From Nemophila menziesii (Eukaryota > Streptophyta > Magnoliopsida > Boraginales > Hydrophyllaceae), in NCBI GenBank assembly GCA_029959085.1, contig JARWIR010000002.1, positions 63,604,154-63,668,153 on the forward strand: DNA of 64,000 nucleotides, in the 5' to 3' direction. The position numbers and the translations under genes were made by a program. Shown one piece after another: positions 41,579-53,798 of this stretch. The notes below the pieces were generated by a model, which saw only the letters and a list, made by a program, of their open reading frames with translations, had not been told where the DNA came from and made no database searches. The first letter of the stretch is position 1. Each line of letters opens with the position of its first letter.

Positions 41579-42995
41579 AGACCCCAAATCAAAGTTGTAT
41601 CGTCCCGATACAAAAAAGATAAAAACAAAGGGAAGTCTCTAAATACACACCTAGGTCAATTTAAGCACAATGGGAAAGGAGATAACGGAATATATAGAAT
41701 AGACATAAAGCAACTACTCAGAAAAATTTCATGTAATAATATTTACACACTACATACCTGTACACTTCTCATGTTCACAGTCAACACGGTTTGAATTCAA
41801 GATTAGATTAGCTTCGCAATGTAAGAATGATTGGAACTTTACTTAGTTCGCCAAGGAAGCTATAGATTGTTCGTCGAACTTTACTAGTACCCAAAGATCC
41901 ACTTAACTACTCTCTATTGACTCAATCACTTTTAGATTACATAGAAAAGAATCAAAAGGTATTTAAGGTTGTAATTGTCTTAGGGATGATATGATAGTAT
42001 ATTTGGATAATTTATAGTGAGCTTTTGGCTCTCTCCTCACTAGCCATCAACGAATTACTCAACCAAATGATTTTTCTTGATGCACAAAGTAACATCCCCA
42101 ATAACTCAATTAAAGCATAAAGGTGTTCACATAAAAATTCCTCTTTGCCGGTCCGAATATATATTCTTATCAAATCACTTTTTCTTTTGTATAGTTATAA
42201 CTCTCTTTTTGATGTTGAGATATCATGCTATTTTTCTCATAGATCTTTTTCTTTTCTTTTCATTCTTTTCGGATTTTTTTCATTCACTATAACCCCGGCA
42301 AAGGGTTACAATATAAACCTGTGAATCCTCATCAATATAATAACAGAGCACAATTAATAAGCTAAAAATTCCCAACCCAGTAACAATTCCCATAATGGTG
42401 GACCCACCACCCCAAACTCAAGCTCTAAAACAACTGTTTATGCATCGCGATTCGAGTGCGGGTCATATGGAAAAGTCCTATAATATAAAGGGATATGGAT
42501 TATAATGTGGTTAAACAAAAAGGCTTTAGAAAGGCTAGAAGGGGCTGAGAAGGATATAAAATATTAAATCAAATAATAGGGTGAGAAAGTTAAAAGGCTT
42601 CAAGTGGCTTCAATATGAAAGAACTGTCTTAATCATTTTCTACACCATGCAATTTCGTTATTCTCTTACCTTTAGCACGTTCATCAAATGGGTTTGTCAA
42701 CTAGCTTGGATCTCACGACCTACAAACCACTCAAGGTTCTCTGAGATCGAACATAATTTCTATCGCATTTCTAACTAATCTTTTGCTTTCAAGCTATTAA
42801 ACACACTCTACATCTAATTCTCATGTATCAAAAAATTTAATTTCTACCTAAAAACAGAAAAAATAAAGATGAGAGACAACGAATCCCCACACCCCCAACT
42901 CAAAAATGAGTCGTGTCCCCACGACTCGAAAAAGAAATTAAAATTATCAGATAACATATTTACAGAAATGGTAAGGAAGAAAGAGAACGTACTCT
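41579..42995 (-). other. PPT, hairpin and conserved 3' block of E
   Basis: The PPT (minus sense TTTGATTTGGGGTCT) abuts the LTR. 41595-41613 is a perfect TTGTATCG-GGA-CGATACAA hairpin. The hairpin block is at 42016-42041 and the tRNA-Asp-like CCCCGGCAA (complement of TTGCCGGGG) at 42293-42301. No gene. Confidence 0.8.
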
Positions 42996-44193
42996 CGAGG
43001 CTATTGCCTCGCATTATCGACATCCAAGATAGGATTTGCTGGATCTTTCTTTAATTTCTCAAGGAGTGTCATGATGTGCACTTGATTTGCTTTGATTTGT
43101 GCCACATCATTGTCTAAGGAAGTTTGAGCTGCTTCGACTTTGTTTAAACGCTCCTCCATCTTCTCTTGCCAACTTTGCTCCTTTTCTTCTTTTGAGACTT
43201 GCGTAAAACCCGCTCCTCTCAAGACTTTCATGATCCAAGAATTGTCAATATTACTCTTTTTATACTCCAATTTCTCTTTTTCACCCAAAATTACATTCTT
43301 TTTTCGCACAAGACACGTGATCATAGTAGGATATTTTACATTATAAACCGTTTTAGGAGAGACCGGAAATCGCATCACCTCCTTAAAGATCAACTGTGCC
43401 ACATCCACTTCTTCCCCTCTCAACATACAATTCAATAATAGAGCGTTCTTTTTACTTATGTCCCAAATTCGTGTGTTTCCAAATGCGTTAGGGAAAAGGA
43501 AATTGTGCCAAACTTTAGCATCTGGTTTAAGATATTTGTAAGGCCAAGGTGCCTTCAATTCTCCCTTATTGCACTTTCTCCTTGTCTAAAACATACTCAA
43601 AAAGTAAATTCCAATCAAAGATTCATTGTCTATCCACCGATTCTCTATACTTGCATGGTCCAACCAATTTCTTAAACTGGAAGTGGTTTCTAATCTCTTC
43701 AATTGTTAAAGTAACTAACTTTCCTTTAACAGGAACACAACCTTCACTATCTCGGCTAAAGAGGCCTAAATAGAAATATGAAACTATTAATTCAGAACGT
43801 CTTACCATGAATGTAGACCAACCCAATCTTATACCAAGATCCAAGAATCTCTTGTATTCTCCTTTACCTACTTCTTCATCAAATACTCTCTCATAAGCAA
43901 AAGGTAGTTCCTTTAACTGTTTCTTTGCAGAAGCTATCATGGCCTTTGAAGCTTTCTCTTTGTCTTTGGGTGTAGAACCTTTGAATTCGAGAGCTTGTGT
44001 TGTCTTCTTCACAAAAAGGTTAACCCTTTTTCCTTTTGAATCAAACACAGCTAGCTCACCTCTCTTTACAATATATTTTACCCTTTGTGTTGGAAATAGA
44101 ACTTTTCTCACTTGATTTCTTTTCAATAGAACCCAATACCTTGCTTTTCTACATCTCTCTCTTAGTAGATAATGTTTCTGTTCTCTTAGTCAT
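42996..44193 (-). pseudogene. Env-position ORF of E (broken)
   Basis: It starts at ATG 44193 (MTKRTETLSTKREM), followed by a stop. A long frame from 44126 to 43623 has ASAKKQLKELPFAYERVFDE, GWSTFMVRRSELIVSYFYLG and LTIEEIRNHFQFKKLVGPCK. A second frame, 43558 to 43001, has VWHNFLFPNAFGNTRIWDIS, LLNCMLRGEEVDVAQLIFKE and a coiled coil (EERLNKVEAAQTSLDNDVAQ), ending DNARQ. It is homologous to C's ORF and better preserved. The middle looks PF20167-like (from memory); no membrane segments. Confidence 0.75.
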
Positions 44194-44629
44194 CTCAATT
44201 AACCTCCAACTCAAAGCTTTAATCACTCTTAAAATTTGAAACTCTTGATTATTGGTTGAACAAGCTTTATTTGGGTTACGAAATGTGTTTTGATGATGAT
44301 TCTCTATGTGGGTAAGATGAATTCTTGATGGATCGGTATGGATCTAAGAAATTGTTGGATGAATTTTTTGAAAATTTAGGCTTTTGATTCTTGGATTCAA
44401 TGTGTTTTGGTATGATTTGGGTGGTTGAATCTTCTTTGTAATGATGTGGAGAAAGGATTGGATGTGTTTTTATGGTGATTGGGTAGTGTTTTGATGTTTA
44501 GGGAAGGTTTGATGAATCTTTAATGGAGTTGGGAGAGGTTTGGAGAAGAAAGAGAGGCTTAAGGATTGTAAAATTCGTAATAGACCAACTTCTTCTTCCT
44601 TATAACCTGAAAAACTCACTTTTTTCTCT

Positions 44630-44900
44630 GTCCAGCGGCGCTGGCCGGCTTACCGGCGGTATGACCGGGTACCCGGTGCGCTGCTCTTCAAAAATTCATG
44701 CTTCGGCAAAAAGCACGAATCTCGTACACGAGGGCTCGTGTTTTGGTTGACCGGAATACCGGTGGTGTGACCAGGTACCCGGTGCAGTAAGTTTTCGAAA
44801 TTCAACTCTCGGAAAAGAACACTAGACACGTACACGAGGGCTCGTGTTTTTGACCCTCCGGCTTACTGGTCGTGTGACCGGCATACCGGTGGTCAAATCT
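44630..44900 (-). repeat. GC-rich palindromic modules of E (three)
   Basis: The modules at about 44637-44685, 44750-44785 and 44858-44895 use GGCCGGCTTACCGG, GACCGGGTACCCGGTG and ACCGGTGGTGTGACC. Spacers share GTACACGAGGGCTCGTGTTT, itself partly palindromic. Position is as in C and D, sequence is different. Confidence 0.8.
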
Positions 44901-45112
44901 AAATATGCCCAAAAAACTAGGTTTTCCTCCCAAACTCGATTTCTTTAACACCTAAACATCAAAAACACTAATACCTTTCTCAAATATTCAATATCAACTA
45001 AAAACAACTAAACTAAACATGAATTAAAAGCATAAAAACATAAAATATTACGGGTTGTCTCCCGTACAACCTTTTTATTTAACGTCTTTTAAAGTTAGAA
45101 GCGTTACCTCTA

Positions 45113-47871
45113 TCAAGATTTACGAATATAGCCTCCCCAAAAACGAGCAAGGCTATGCCCGTCAACTAATCTGCGCTTAATGCCCTTCTTAGGCCTGATC
45201 TCTATCACCTTAGCTGAAACAACTTTAGTGACTATGAATGGTCCCATCCACGAGTATTTGTAACTTCGTGGCCTATTCTCTGGTTTGAGGGCTTCCATAG
45301 AACTTCATGGCCGACCCCAAACTCAATGTTTGGCTCAGTATCCACAGGCTTTTCATGGATTTTCTCTTTAGGGACTTTTTGATGTGAAAGGTTGTGGATG
45401 ATAGGAACGGTAGGATCTAACTTCCTTGGTTTCTTACCCCAGACATAGAATGTCTCGGATATGTTTTTAGCATGAAGAGTAATGGTCCCTTCTTGGAAGT
45501 TGATTATGATCTGACTTGTGGCCATGAAAGGCCTCCCAAGTATGATAGGAACCTGCTTATCTGCATCAAAATCAAGTATAACAAATTCAGTAGGGATGTG
45601 ATGTTACCTGATCAGACATGAACGTCCTCCACTGTTCCCCATGTTTTGGCAACTGAGTTGTCAGCAAACTGCAACTTCACTGGAGCTTTCTCTGATTTCA
45701 GAAGTCCAAGTATCTCGAACACGAACTTTGGCATAAGGTTCACACCTGAACCCACATCACACACAGCTTTCACCTTGAGCATACCATTTAGTTGAATAGG
45801 AAGGTTGAGACCTCTAGGATCTCTGATCTTCAATGGTAACTCTTTCTCTACTCTTCATGAGACTCTCACAATCTCTTTCTTGGCTTCTACACTCGCTTCT
45901 TTCTCCGGAAACTTGCGTAAAAACTTGTTGCGGTATAAGCCCTTTCTTCGCAATCTCAAGCATTTGGGCGTTGATAATTTCAAGAGTGTACGCCTCTACA
46001 AATGTCTTGAGTTCAATGTCACCCTTCGGATTTGTATTAGGAATGGTTGATGACACTGTTTGAACAACTGGTGGCGATTCGACCTTCTCTTCTTCTATCT
46101 TTTCTTGCACAGCAGGTGTAACTTCTACTCTTGGTTCTCTTGAGGCTTCTTCCTCTTTCTCTTTAGCTCTCTCAGCTTGTAATTCCATAACCAATCTAAT
46201 CTCTTCTTGCATATCTCTCAAAAGCTGTATAAAGTTGGATTTTTTTGAATCTTCTTTCACATCATCTTTAGAACAGTTAGAATCCACGGGGCTAGACTTG
46301 GTTGGTTCTTCTTCGTTACTAGGAACTGCCACGGCACTTTCGGCAGCATGCGGTACTTCCTTATTTTCTTCAATCTCAAGGCAAATAGCCTTACAAGCTT
46401 CGAACCCAACATTGGCATCACCTCCTTCGATAGCCTTCAATTCCTTTTGTTCCATAATATTAATAAGAACTTTATTCATTTGTTCTACTTGCGTACCTAA
46501 AAACTGAATTGAAGATTGTTGTTCTCTTAACTTATCGCTCTGTGAATGCATATTAGTGGTCATAAGATCCATAAATATTTTCAATTGTTGATCACCCATA
46601 GCTCCTTCTTGCGGATTCTGTGGTAAAACTTTCTGAGCTAAAGTCTCAGTATATGCATCATTAACTGGTTGTTGTGGAGGAGCAGGTTGATTATAATTCT
46701 GATTCTTGGTTGGAAAGAATTATTCTAGGGGCGAGGTTGATAATGACTAGGATTAGTGTCCCTCTGAGGATTTGAATATTGCATACCCGGATGATTTCTA
46801 TTACCAAATTTATATGTTCCTCGGTTGGATATGAAATAAACAGTCCTTCGCATTCTTCCCATGTATGATTTGTAACCCCACACTGTTGACAACCTTGTTC
46901 TTCTTACACTACATTTGCTTCGGCTAAATTTCTCTACATCTCAAGCTTAAGTTCTTTGATTTGATTCTCTAATGCGGATAATTGAGGTTTTTGCGTCTAA
47001 TCGAAGCGTATCTTTGGCATTTGTAATAGGAGCTCGCGAAAGTGGACAACTCCTTTCTGTTTGAATAATATTTTCTAAACCTTCGGCGGCTTCTGCAGGA
47101 TCCATGGACACAAAATTTCCCTTTCTAAGATTATCTACCCTCAATCTACTTTCTCTATTGATACCTTGATAAAATATAGCTAACTGTAAAGATGGGGTGT
47201 AACCATGGAGTGGACATCTAGCTAACTTCTGTTGAAACGTTGTCCATGCTTCTCCTACTTCTTTTCCATTCCTTTGGCAAAACTTTGCAAGCTCGCTTTG
47301 GTCTTTGAGTCTCATACTCTTCGGATAAAAACGGTTAAAGAATGCGGCTTGAAGTTCTGCCCATGTATTAATAGTTCTTGGTGGTTGCCTATCTAGCCAC
47401 TCACCAGCTTTACCGGTCAGAAAGAACGAAAACATGTGACAATACAGTTACTCGCTTGTAATGCCTGGATTAACATAGGCATCACAAATCTGCATGAACT
47501 TCTGAGTCGCTCTTACCGGATCTTGAATTGCTGGACCACTGAAGAGTCCAAAACTATGAACATTAAATGAGCATGCCTGGATCGGATCTAAATTTAATAT
47601 TCTGGATCTCTGGCGGACGGTAACCTAATGGTTGAACATGAAACGGTTCTCCCAAACGGTTATTTCTGTTACCTCCTACCGGTGGTATTTGTTGTTGTCC
47701 CACAGGGACAAGTGGTGGATCTACTTGATTTTGTACTTTTATCGTAGCTCTTCTCAAGGCTCTTTCTTCTCGGATGCGTCGCTTATAAACTGTGAAGCTC
47801 CTCTCGGGCTCCGGTAGAGGAGGCCAAAGATGAAACACTGTTGAAACCTGAAAAAGACTAAAGCAAACCAC
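45113..47871 (-). pseudogene. Gag-protease-GPY/F fusion of E (broken)
   Basis: Reading on the minus strand: start region near FHLWPPLPEPERSFTVYKRR (47871 frame), capsid piece 47435-46947 (AAFFNRFYPKSMRLKDQSEL), acidic linker 46599-45814, protease 45833-45612 (CDVGSGVNLMPKFVFEILGL), protease end 45525-45232 (MATSQIIINFQEGTITLHAK, FGVGHEVLWK) and GPY/F 45298-45113 (SWMGPFIVTKVVSAKVIEIR, ending FWGGYIRKS). Frames change between pieces. Same architecture as C, with no room for RT or the integrase core. Decay indicates age. Confidence 0.88.
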
Positions 47872-47956
47872 AAGCGTAAATCTGGAAAAATAAAAATAAA
47901 AATTAATTAAAAGCTACTACTCGAAATAGATAACCCACACGCTAATGAGACACAAG

Positions 47957-47974
47957 TCCCCAGCAACGGCGCCA
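47957..47974 (-). promoter_or_regulatory. Primer-binding site of E (tRNA-Asp)
   Basis: TCCCCAGCAACGGCGCCA (plus strand) differs from the tRNA-Asp 3' end by one base; six bases from the LTR. Confidence 0.9.
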
Positions 47975-47980
47975 AAAACT

Positions 47981-49524
47981 TGGTGTTGCCTAGGGTGAGA
48001 TAAAATAATATAATAAAAGATATAGAAACGATGCACAATTCACCCTAGATAAGCACAGTACTGCAAGTATTACAAGACGTATGCAAGTTTTAATGATAAG
48101 AAAGTTCGTTCTCAGGGACTTAGTGTGTTATACGAATGAGCACGAATTAGGAGTATCAAGTAATTAATTAAAAGATAGAAACTAAAGAAGAATAAATTGA
48201 GTGATACTTAATTAAGCTAATGAAAATAAAGACAATAAAATACATACGAAGAAATATGAGATGAGAGATATAGCTTAGGTATTGCTAGTATGCACTAATC
48301 CTTCTAATTCTTCCTTTCAATTCTAGTTAATAAGGGAGATAATATCTCTTAAATACTTAGTCAGGATTCTAAATTCCCATACCCTAGACCTTGAGAGCGA
48401 CTAGGGGGCTACGACACAACCACGAGGCAGCCTAAACTTAGGGTTATCCTACGCCACTAGGTTCCTAAGCAATTCAATTCCAAACATGGTGATAGTGGTT
48501 AAAACAAACCCTAATGACTATCTAGTTAGAATCGGTGTTGTCAAGACCAATATCAGACACTAGTCGTTATGTGGTGTTTCAATAATTAGACACCCCTTCC
48601 GAGCGACCATCTAATTACTATTAAGAAAGCCTAAAGTGATCAGGTTTAGGATAGGCAATAATTCAAACACATACACAAATATATGGGTAAGCAGCTAATA
48701 TCAAATTAAAACATATAATTCCCAAAAAAAACTTAGATAGAAAGAAAATAGAATTTATAGATTATACATAATTCAAATCCCAAGCTATAAGAATATTAGT
48801 TCATACCTGAAGGAAATAAACTAAAAGATAGAATAATAGACTCCATCTTGCTCTCTACAATAACTCTAATGATATAAACCCTAAGGACTAATTTATGTGA
48901 CGTAAGGATGATTTACAAGTGATATAAGGGTGTATTTATAGGTGTTTAGAAGACCTAATTCGTTTTCTTGGAGTAGAAGACGAGTAATGGACTCCTAGCC
49001 CAACTCAAATTCGTAACCCTAAAATATAGAAAAGGTAACAATCAGCCACGTTTTTGTTTTGGTCATAAATGCTTCAATACTTATCTATTTGGCGCGTTCC
49101 AATAGTCGAAACTGATCGTCTCTGAAAGCTCTTTAACCTTGCTCTTGACCATTTTACCAAATTCCTCACCAATATTAAGAAATAAGCCCATTTGTGGTCG
49201 TGGGTGCTGGAATTTAGATTTATTTGGCAACTTTATCTTTCCAAATTCTAGTTTTTCCTTTCTTTTCTTCAATTTCCATGTATATCTTCTTTCCTTTATC
49301 TCTTAGTATTGTCTTGGCTTATAATTAATCTCCATATATATCTTTAAACCTTCACACTAAATAAATAATTAAACCCAATATGCTCTAAAAATAATAATTC
49401 ATTAAATCAAGACTAGTAATAGGAAAGTGCACTATATCATGTGAAAATCGAGTATTTAGACTTCTAAAACACTAAAAATGATGTCTCTAACGAATATTAA
49501 TTCATGACAAATGAGGAGATATCA
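47981..49524 (-). repeat. 5' LTR of E
   Basis: The LTR is 1,544 bp. On the minus strand it begins TGATATCTCC at 49524, with GAGACATCA as the inverted partner, and ends at 47981 beside the PBS. Confidence 0.93.
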
Positions 49525-51640
49525 ACAGGAACTGTGGGATCCAACTTCCTTGGTTTCTTACCCTACATTAAGAATGTCTCAGATACATTCTTAGCATGAA
49601 GGGTAACAGTTCCCTCTTGGAAGTTGATGATGCTTTGACTTGTGGCCAAGAACGACCTTCCAAGTATGATTGGAACCTGCTTATCTGCATCATAATCAAG
49701 AATAACAAAGTCAGTAGGGATGGTGATATTACATGTTTGGACATGAACGTCCTCCACTATTCCCCATATCTTTGTTACTAAGCTATCGCAAATTGTAAGT
49801 TCACTGGAACTTTTTCCACCTACTTAACTCCAAGCCTATCGAACATGTACTTAGGCAAAAGATACACACTTGAACCCACATCACACATGGCGTTCAATTT
49901 GAGCGTACGACTAATTTGAATAGGAGGATTAAAGCTTCATGGATCTTTGAGTTTGAGTGGTAAATCCTTTTCAACTCTTCTCAAGACTCTCTCAGTATGA
50001 GCCACAGTCTCTTTACAGCTTCTACACTTGCTTCTTTCTCTGAAATAACTTGCGTGAATACATGTTGCGGTGTAACCCCTTTCTTTGCAATCTCAAGAAT
50101 CTAGGTGTTGAATTTCTCTGGACTGTACGCCTCTACAAATGCTTTGAGTTTAATTTCAACATTTCGATTTGTCTTCGGAATGGATGGTGAGATTTTTTGA
50201 ATAATTTTTTGAGAGCCCACCTTCTCTTCTTCTTTCTTTTCTTGCATAGCCGGTGCAACTTCTTCTTTCTGCTCTTTTGAGGCTTATTTATGTTTCTTAA
50301 GTGCTTTACTGGCTTGTAGTTCAATAACCTATCTAATCACTTCTTGCATGTCCTTGAGAAGATCTGTGAAAACAGATTCTTCAGAGGATCAGAGTCTTCC
50401 AGGCTAGGCTTGTTGAGTCTTCTTCAATTTCGGGAAATTCCACGGCAATTTCTGCATCAATTGGTAATCCCTCTTTCTTTTAAGTTTCAAGGTGAATTGC
50501 CTTACATGCTTCGAACCCAACATTGTCGTCACCTCCTCTAATGGCCTTCATTTCCCTTGCTTCTACCAAATTATTCATAGTTTTCTTTATTTGGTCCATT
50601 TGTGTGCTTAATATTTGAATTGTGGCCTCTTGTTCAATGAACTTCTCATGATGTGTTTGAATATTATTTGTAACTAAATACATGAAGTCATGTAATATCT
50701 TCTCTAACACAACTCCTTCTTGACGATATTGTGGTAAATATTTCTAAGCTCGATTATCAGCATAAGCATCATAGGCTAGTTGTTGTGGAGTAGCTGGTCT
50801 ATTATAATTTTGATTTTCTTGATACTGACCTTGACCTCTTTGTTGGTAAATGTTGTCCTGGGGATGTGGTTGATAATTACCTTAATTTGCGGACCCTTGA
50901 GGATTTATATACTGCATACCTAGATGATTTCTGTTACCGAATTGGTTATTCCCTCGATTTGATATGAAGTACACAAATGCTGGATTTCCTTCACACTTTT
51001 TCCATGTATGCTTTGATATTTCACAATGTGGACAACCTTGTGCTTCTTGCACTACATTTGTTGTAGCTAAATTTTGATGGTTTTGTTCCATTTCAAACTT
51101 CATCTGCTTGACTTGATTTTCTAGTGCTATTAATTTAGTTGATTGAACAGTTTCTGTTCCTAACCGAAGCGTGCCTTTGGTATTTGTAATAGGAGCTCGT
51201 GCAATTGGCCAACTCTTTTTTGTTTCTATAATACGTTCCATACCTTCTGCAGCTTTTGTAGGATCCATGGACACAAATCCTCCTCTTCCAAGATTATCAA
51301 CCCTCAGTATACTTTCTGCATTAATAACTTGATAGAACATAGCTAACTGTAAAGGTGGGGTGTAACCGTGGAGTTGACATCTTGTTAACTTATGTTGAAA
51401 CCTTGTCCATGTGTCTCCTACTTCTTCATCATTCTCTTGGCGAAAACTAGGAAGCTTCATCTGATCTTTTAATCGCATACTCTTTGGATAAAACGGTTAA
51501 AAAATGCGGCTTGTAGTTCATCCCAAGTGTTAATTGTGTTTGGTGGTTGTCTATCTAGCCAATCACCAACACTTTCGGTCAAGAAGAACGAAAACATATG
51601 ACAATACAGTTGTTCGTGTGTAATTCCTGGAGTAATGTAC
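49525..51640 (-). pseudogene. Element H remnant: Gag and protease
   Basis: The continuation of H on the right of E. Protease end at 49757-49563 (FVILDYDADKQVPIILGRSF, LATSQSIINF), linker pieces to about 50710, Gag tail with zinc knuckle CPHCEISKHTWKKC and MRLKDQMKLPSFRQENDEEV (51478-50882), and capsid ITPGITHEQLYCHMFSFF near 51640. There are many stops and frameshifts. At about 51640 it breaks off inside capsid and foreign sequence follows, so H's own 5' LTR and PBS are lost. Confidence 0.85.
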
Positions 51641-52111
51641 ACCACAATTGACCAACAGAAACATGTGCTCTTTAGAGCTGCAACTTTTGACCCAAAAAAA
51701 ATCTGGTCAACCTCATTGTTCACGGTCAACACATCAGGTTTGACCTTGAAATAAATAAAAATAAAATTATTATTTTATTTTCTTATTCAACAATGGTCAA
51801 AGGTCAACCCCAAACTCCATTGAAGATCAACCAAAAGTTTCACTTAATATCCAAACACCACCAAAACACTAAACATTCATAGTCACAATCATCTTTACAT
51901 CATTCCACACGAAAAATAAACACCCAAATCATTCCATAACTCCTAGAAACAAAAATTCAAGTCCAAAAAATTTCAAGAACCTTTTCCAAAATACTTGAAT
52001 CCTTCTCACCCAAATACAAATCCATCTTACCCACATATAAACACATCTTCCTAACACTTTTTCCAACTCAAATTTCACATATGGTGTAATTTTGAGTTAG
52101 AGGTCTTCGAA
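51641..52111 (+). other. GGTCAAC-rich stretch of element I
   Basis: No gene. The first 200 bases repeat TTGACC and GGTCAA in both directions (TGGTCAACC, ACGGTCAACAC, AATGGTCAAAGGTCAACCCC). This lies where the GC-rich palindromic modules lie in the other elements. An AT-rich leader toward the env-position ORF follows. Confidence 0.6.
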
Positions 52112-52330
52112 AATGACGCGAAGAACGAGGACACACATATTGTGAGGAAGATAAGTAAGAATCAGGGTAAGAGGTGGGTAAGGACAAGAGAAATTTGTAA
52201 AGGTACGATGTTTCTAGAGTTGAATAATTGGGATGGACTCCATTAGAGGAAGAATAAGGATGAACCATGGTGATACGAGGAGCTTACATGTAAGATACGC
52301 ACCAAACACTCTATCTTGGGTGATGGCACG
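52112..52330 (+). pseudogene. Env-position ORF remnant of I
   Basis: It starts ATG 52112 (MTRRTRTHIL, then stop), matching the Met-Thr start of other elements. The remainder is degenerate. The end is marked by the hairpin CGAGG-CAATAA-CCTCG (52331-52346), shared with C and E. Confidence 0.5.
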
Positions 52331-53798
52331 CGAGGCAATAACCTCGAAGAGTATATTTTCTCTCTTCTATACCATTTATCTAATTGTATATTTGTGAATT
52401 ATTTGTTTGTCTTTAATATTATCGAGTCTGTTTTGAGCCGAGTCACGGTTCACCTTTGAGTTGAGGGTGGGGATTCGTTGTCTCAATCCCCACTTTATGT
52501 GATTTATATCTTTTTAGGTAGATTGTTAGAGAGGAATTTGCGTAGAATGTGTTTAATCGCCTAAAATCATAAGGTTTATTGAAGTTAATGATTGTACGTA
52601 ATGTGTTTGTAAGCTAGTTGTATTATATGCTTTGAATGTGAACATGAACATAATTTAATTGTAAACGAAAGATTATTAAGCAATGCATAGAAACAAGTTT
52701 TGATTATAGGGAACCTTGAGTGGCGTGTAAGCCGTGAGATCCTAGGTAGTTAATAACCCATTTAATGCACGTACTAAAGGTAAGAAAGTAACTATATTTC
52801 ATAGTTAGGGAAGTGATTAAGGCGGTTCTTTGATAAGATACTTTGTGCCTTTTTAGCTTGTTGTCCATTTATATTGTTATATTATCCGTCTCAGCCCCCT
52901 TTTTGCCTTTTATAGTCTTTTTAATAACCATGTTACAAGCCATACCCCTTAGATTATAGGAATCTTTCCATATGACCCGTACTCGAATCATAATGCCTTA
53001 ACACTCATCTTTAGAGCTTGAGTTTGGTGTGGTGGAAAGATTATGGGAAATATTATTGGGTGGGTTTTGAGCTATGTATTTGTGCTTTGTGATGATGCAC
53101 TTGTTCTATATTGTAACCCTTTGTCGGGGTAAGAGAAAATATTTGAAAAAAGAAAAAAATACATATTGAAAAGAAAAGAAAAAATTAAAGCAAAGTAGCA
53201 TGACTTCTCACATAAAAAAGAGAGTCATGGCTAACTTGTAAAAGAAAAATATATACATCTCGACTGACAAAGTTGATTAATTATTATGTAATAATCTTGA
53301 GTTGTGTTTGGTTATTGGGGGTGTGAAGTAAGTGCATAAAAGTTGGGTTGAGTGAGTAAAATTTATGAGAGTAACTCAATCTCTAAGACTCGTTGATGGC
53401 CAGTGAGGAGAGAGCCAAAAGCTCACTCTAAATAGTCAAAATATACGATCATACCAACTAAGCCTTAATTACAACCATAAATATACCTTATGATTCTTAA
53501 TTACATGATTTAGGAGCGATTGAACCTTTAGAGAGTAGTTAGATGGACCATTAGATACTATTTTAGGATCATTGAACACTTTATAGCCTCCATAGTGAAC
53601 TAAGAATAAAAATTCTCCTTTGTGCATCGCGAAACTAATCTAATATTGAACTTGAATTTTGTTTATTGTTTATATGATAAGTGTGTATATTAATTAGTTT
53701 ATGAATATTATTACATAAAACTCAGCTGATATTTTGAGACTTCCCTATTGTTCTTTCTTTTGACTTTCCAAGACGACAAAGTTTTGAGTTGGAGGTCT
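52331..53798 (+). other. Conserved 3' block and PPT of I
   Basis: No gene. Landmarks: TTGTCGGGG at 53121-53129, the hairpin block at 53402-53427, a weakened PPT hairpin at 53764-53781, and GAGTTGGAGGTCT before the LTR. Confidence 0.75.

Larger units (their letters stand above)
40035..49524 (-). mobile_element. Element E: non-autonomous Athila-type element
   Basis: E is 9.5 kb, minus orientation, with perfect target duplication ACAGG (40030-40034 and 49525-49529) within H. Both LTRs are 1,544 bp. It has the same plan as C: PBS, Gag-PR-GPY/F, GC modules, env-position ORF, conserved 3' block, PPT. RT, RNase H and the integrase core are absent. Its ORFs have several stops and frameshifts, so it is older than C. 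Confidence 0.93.
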
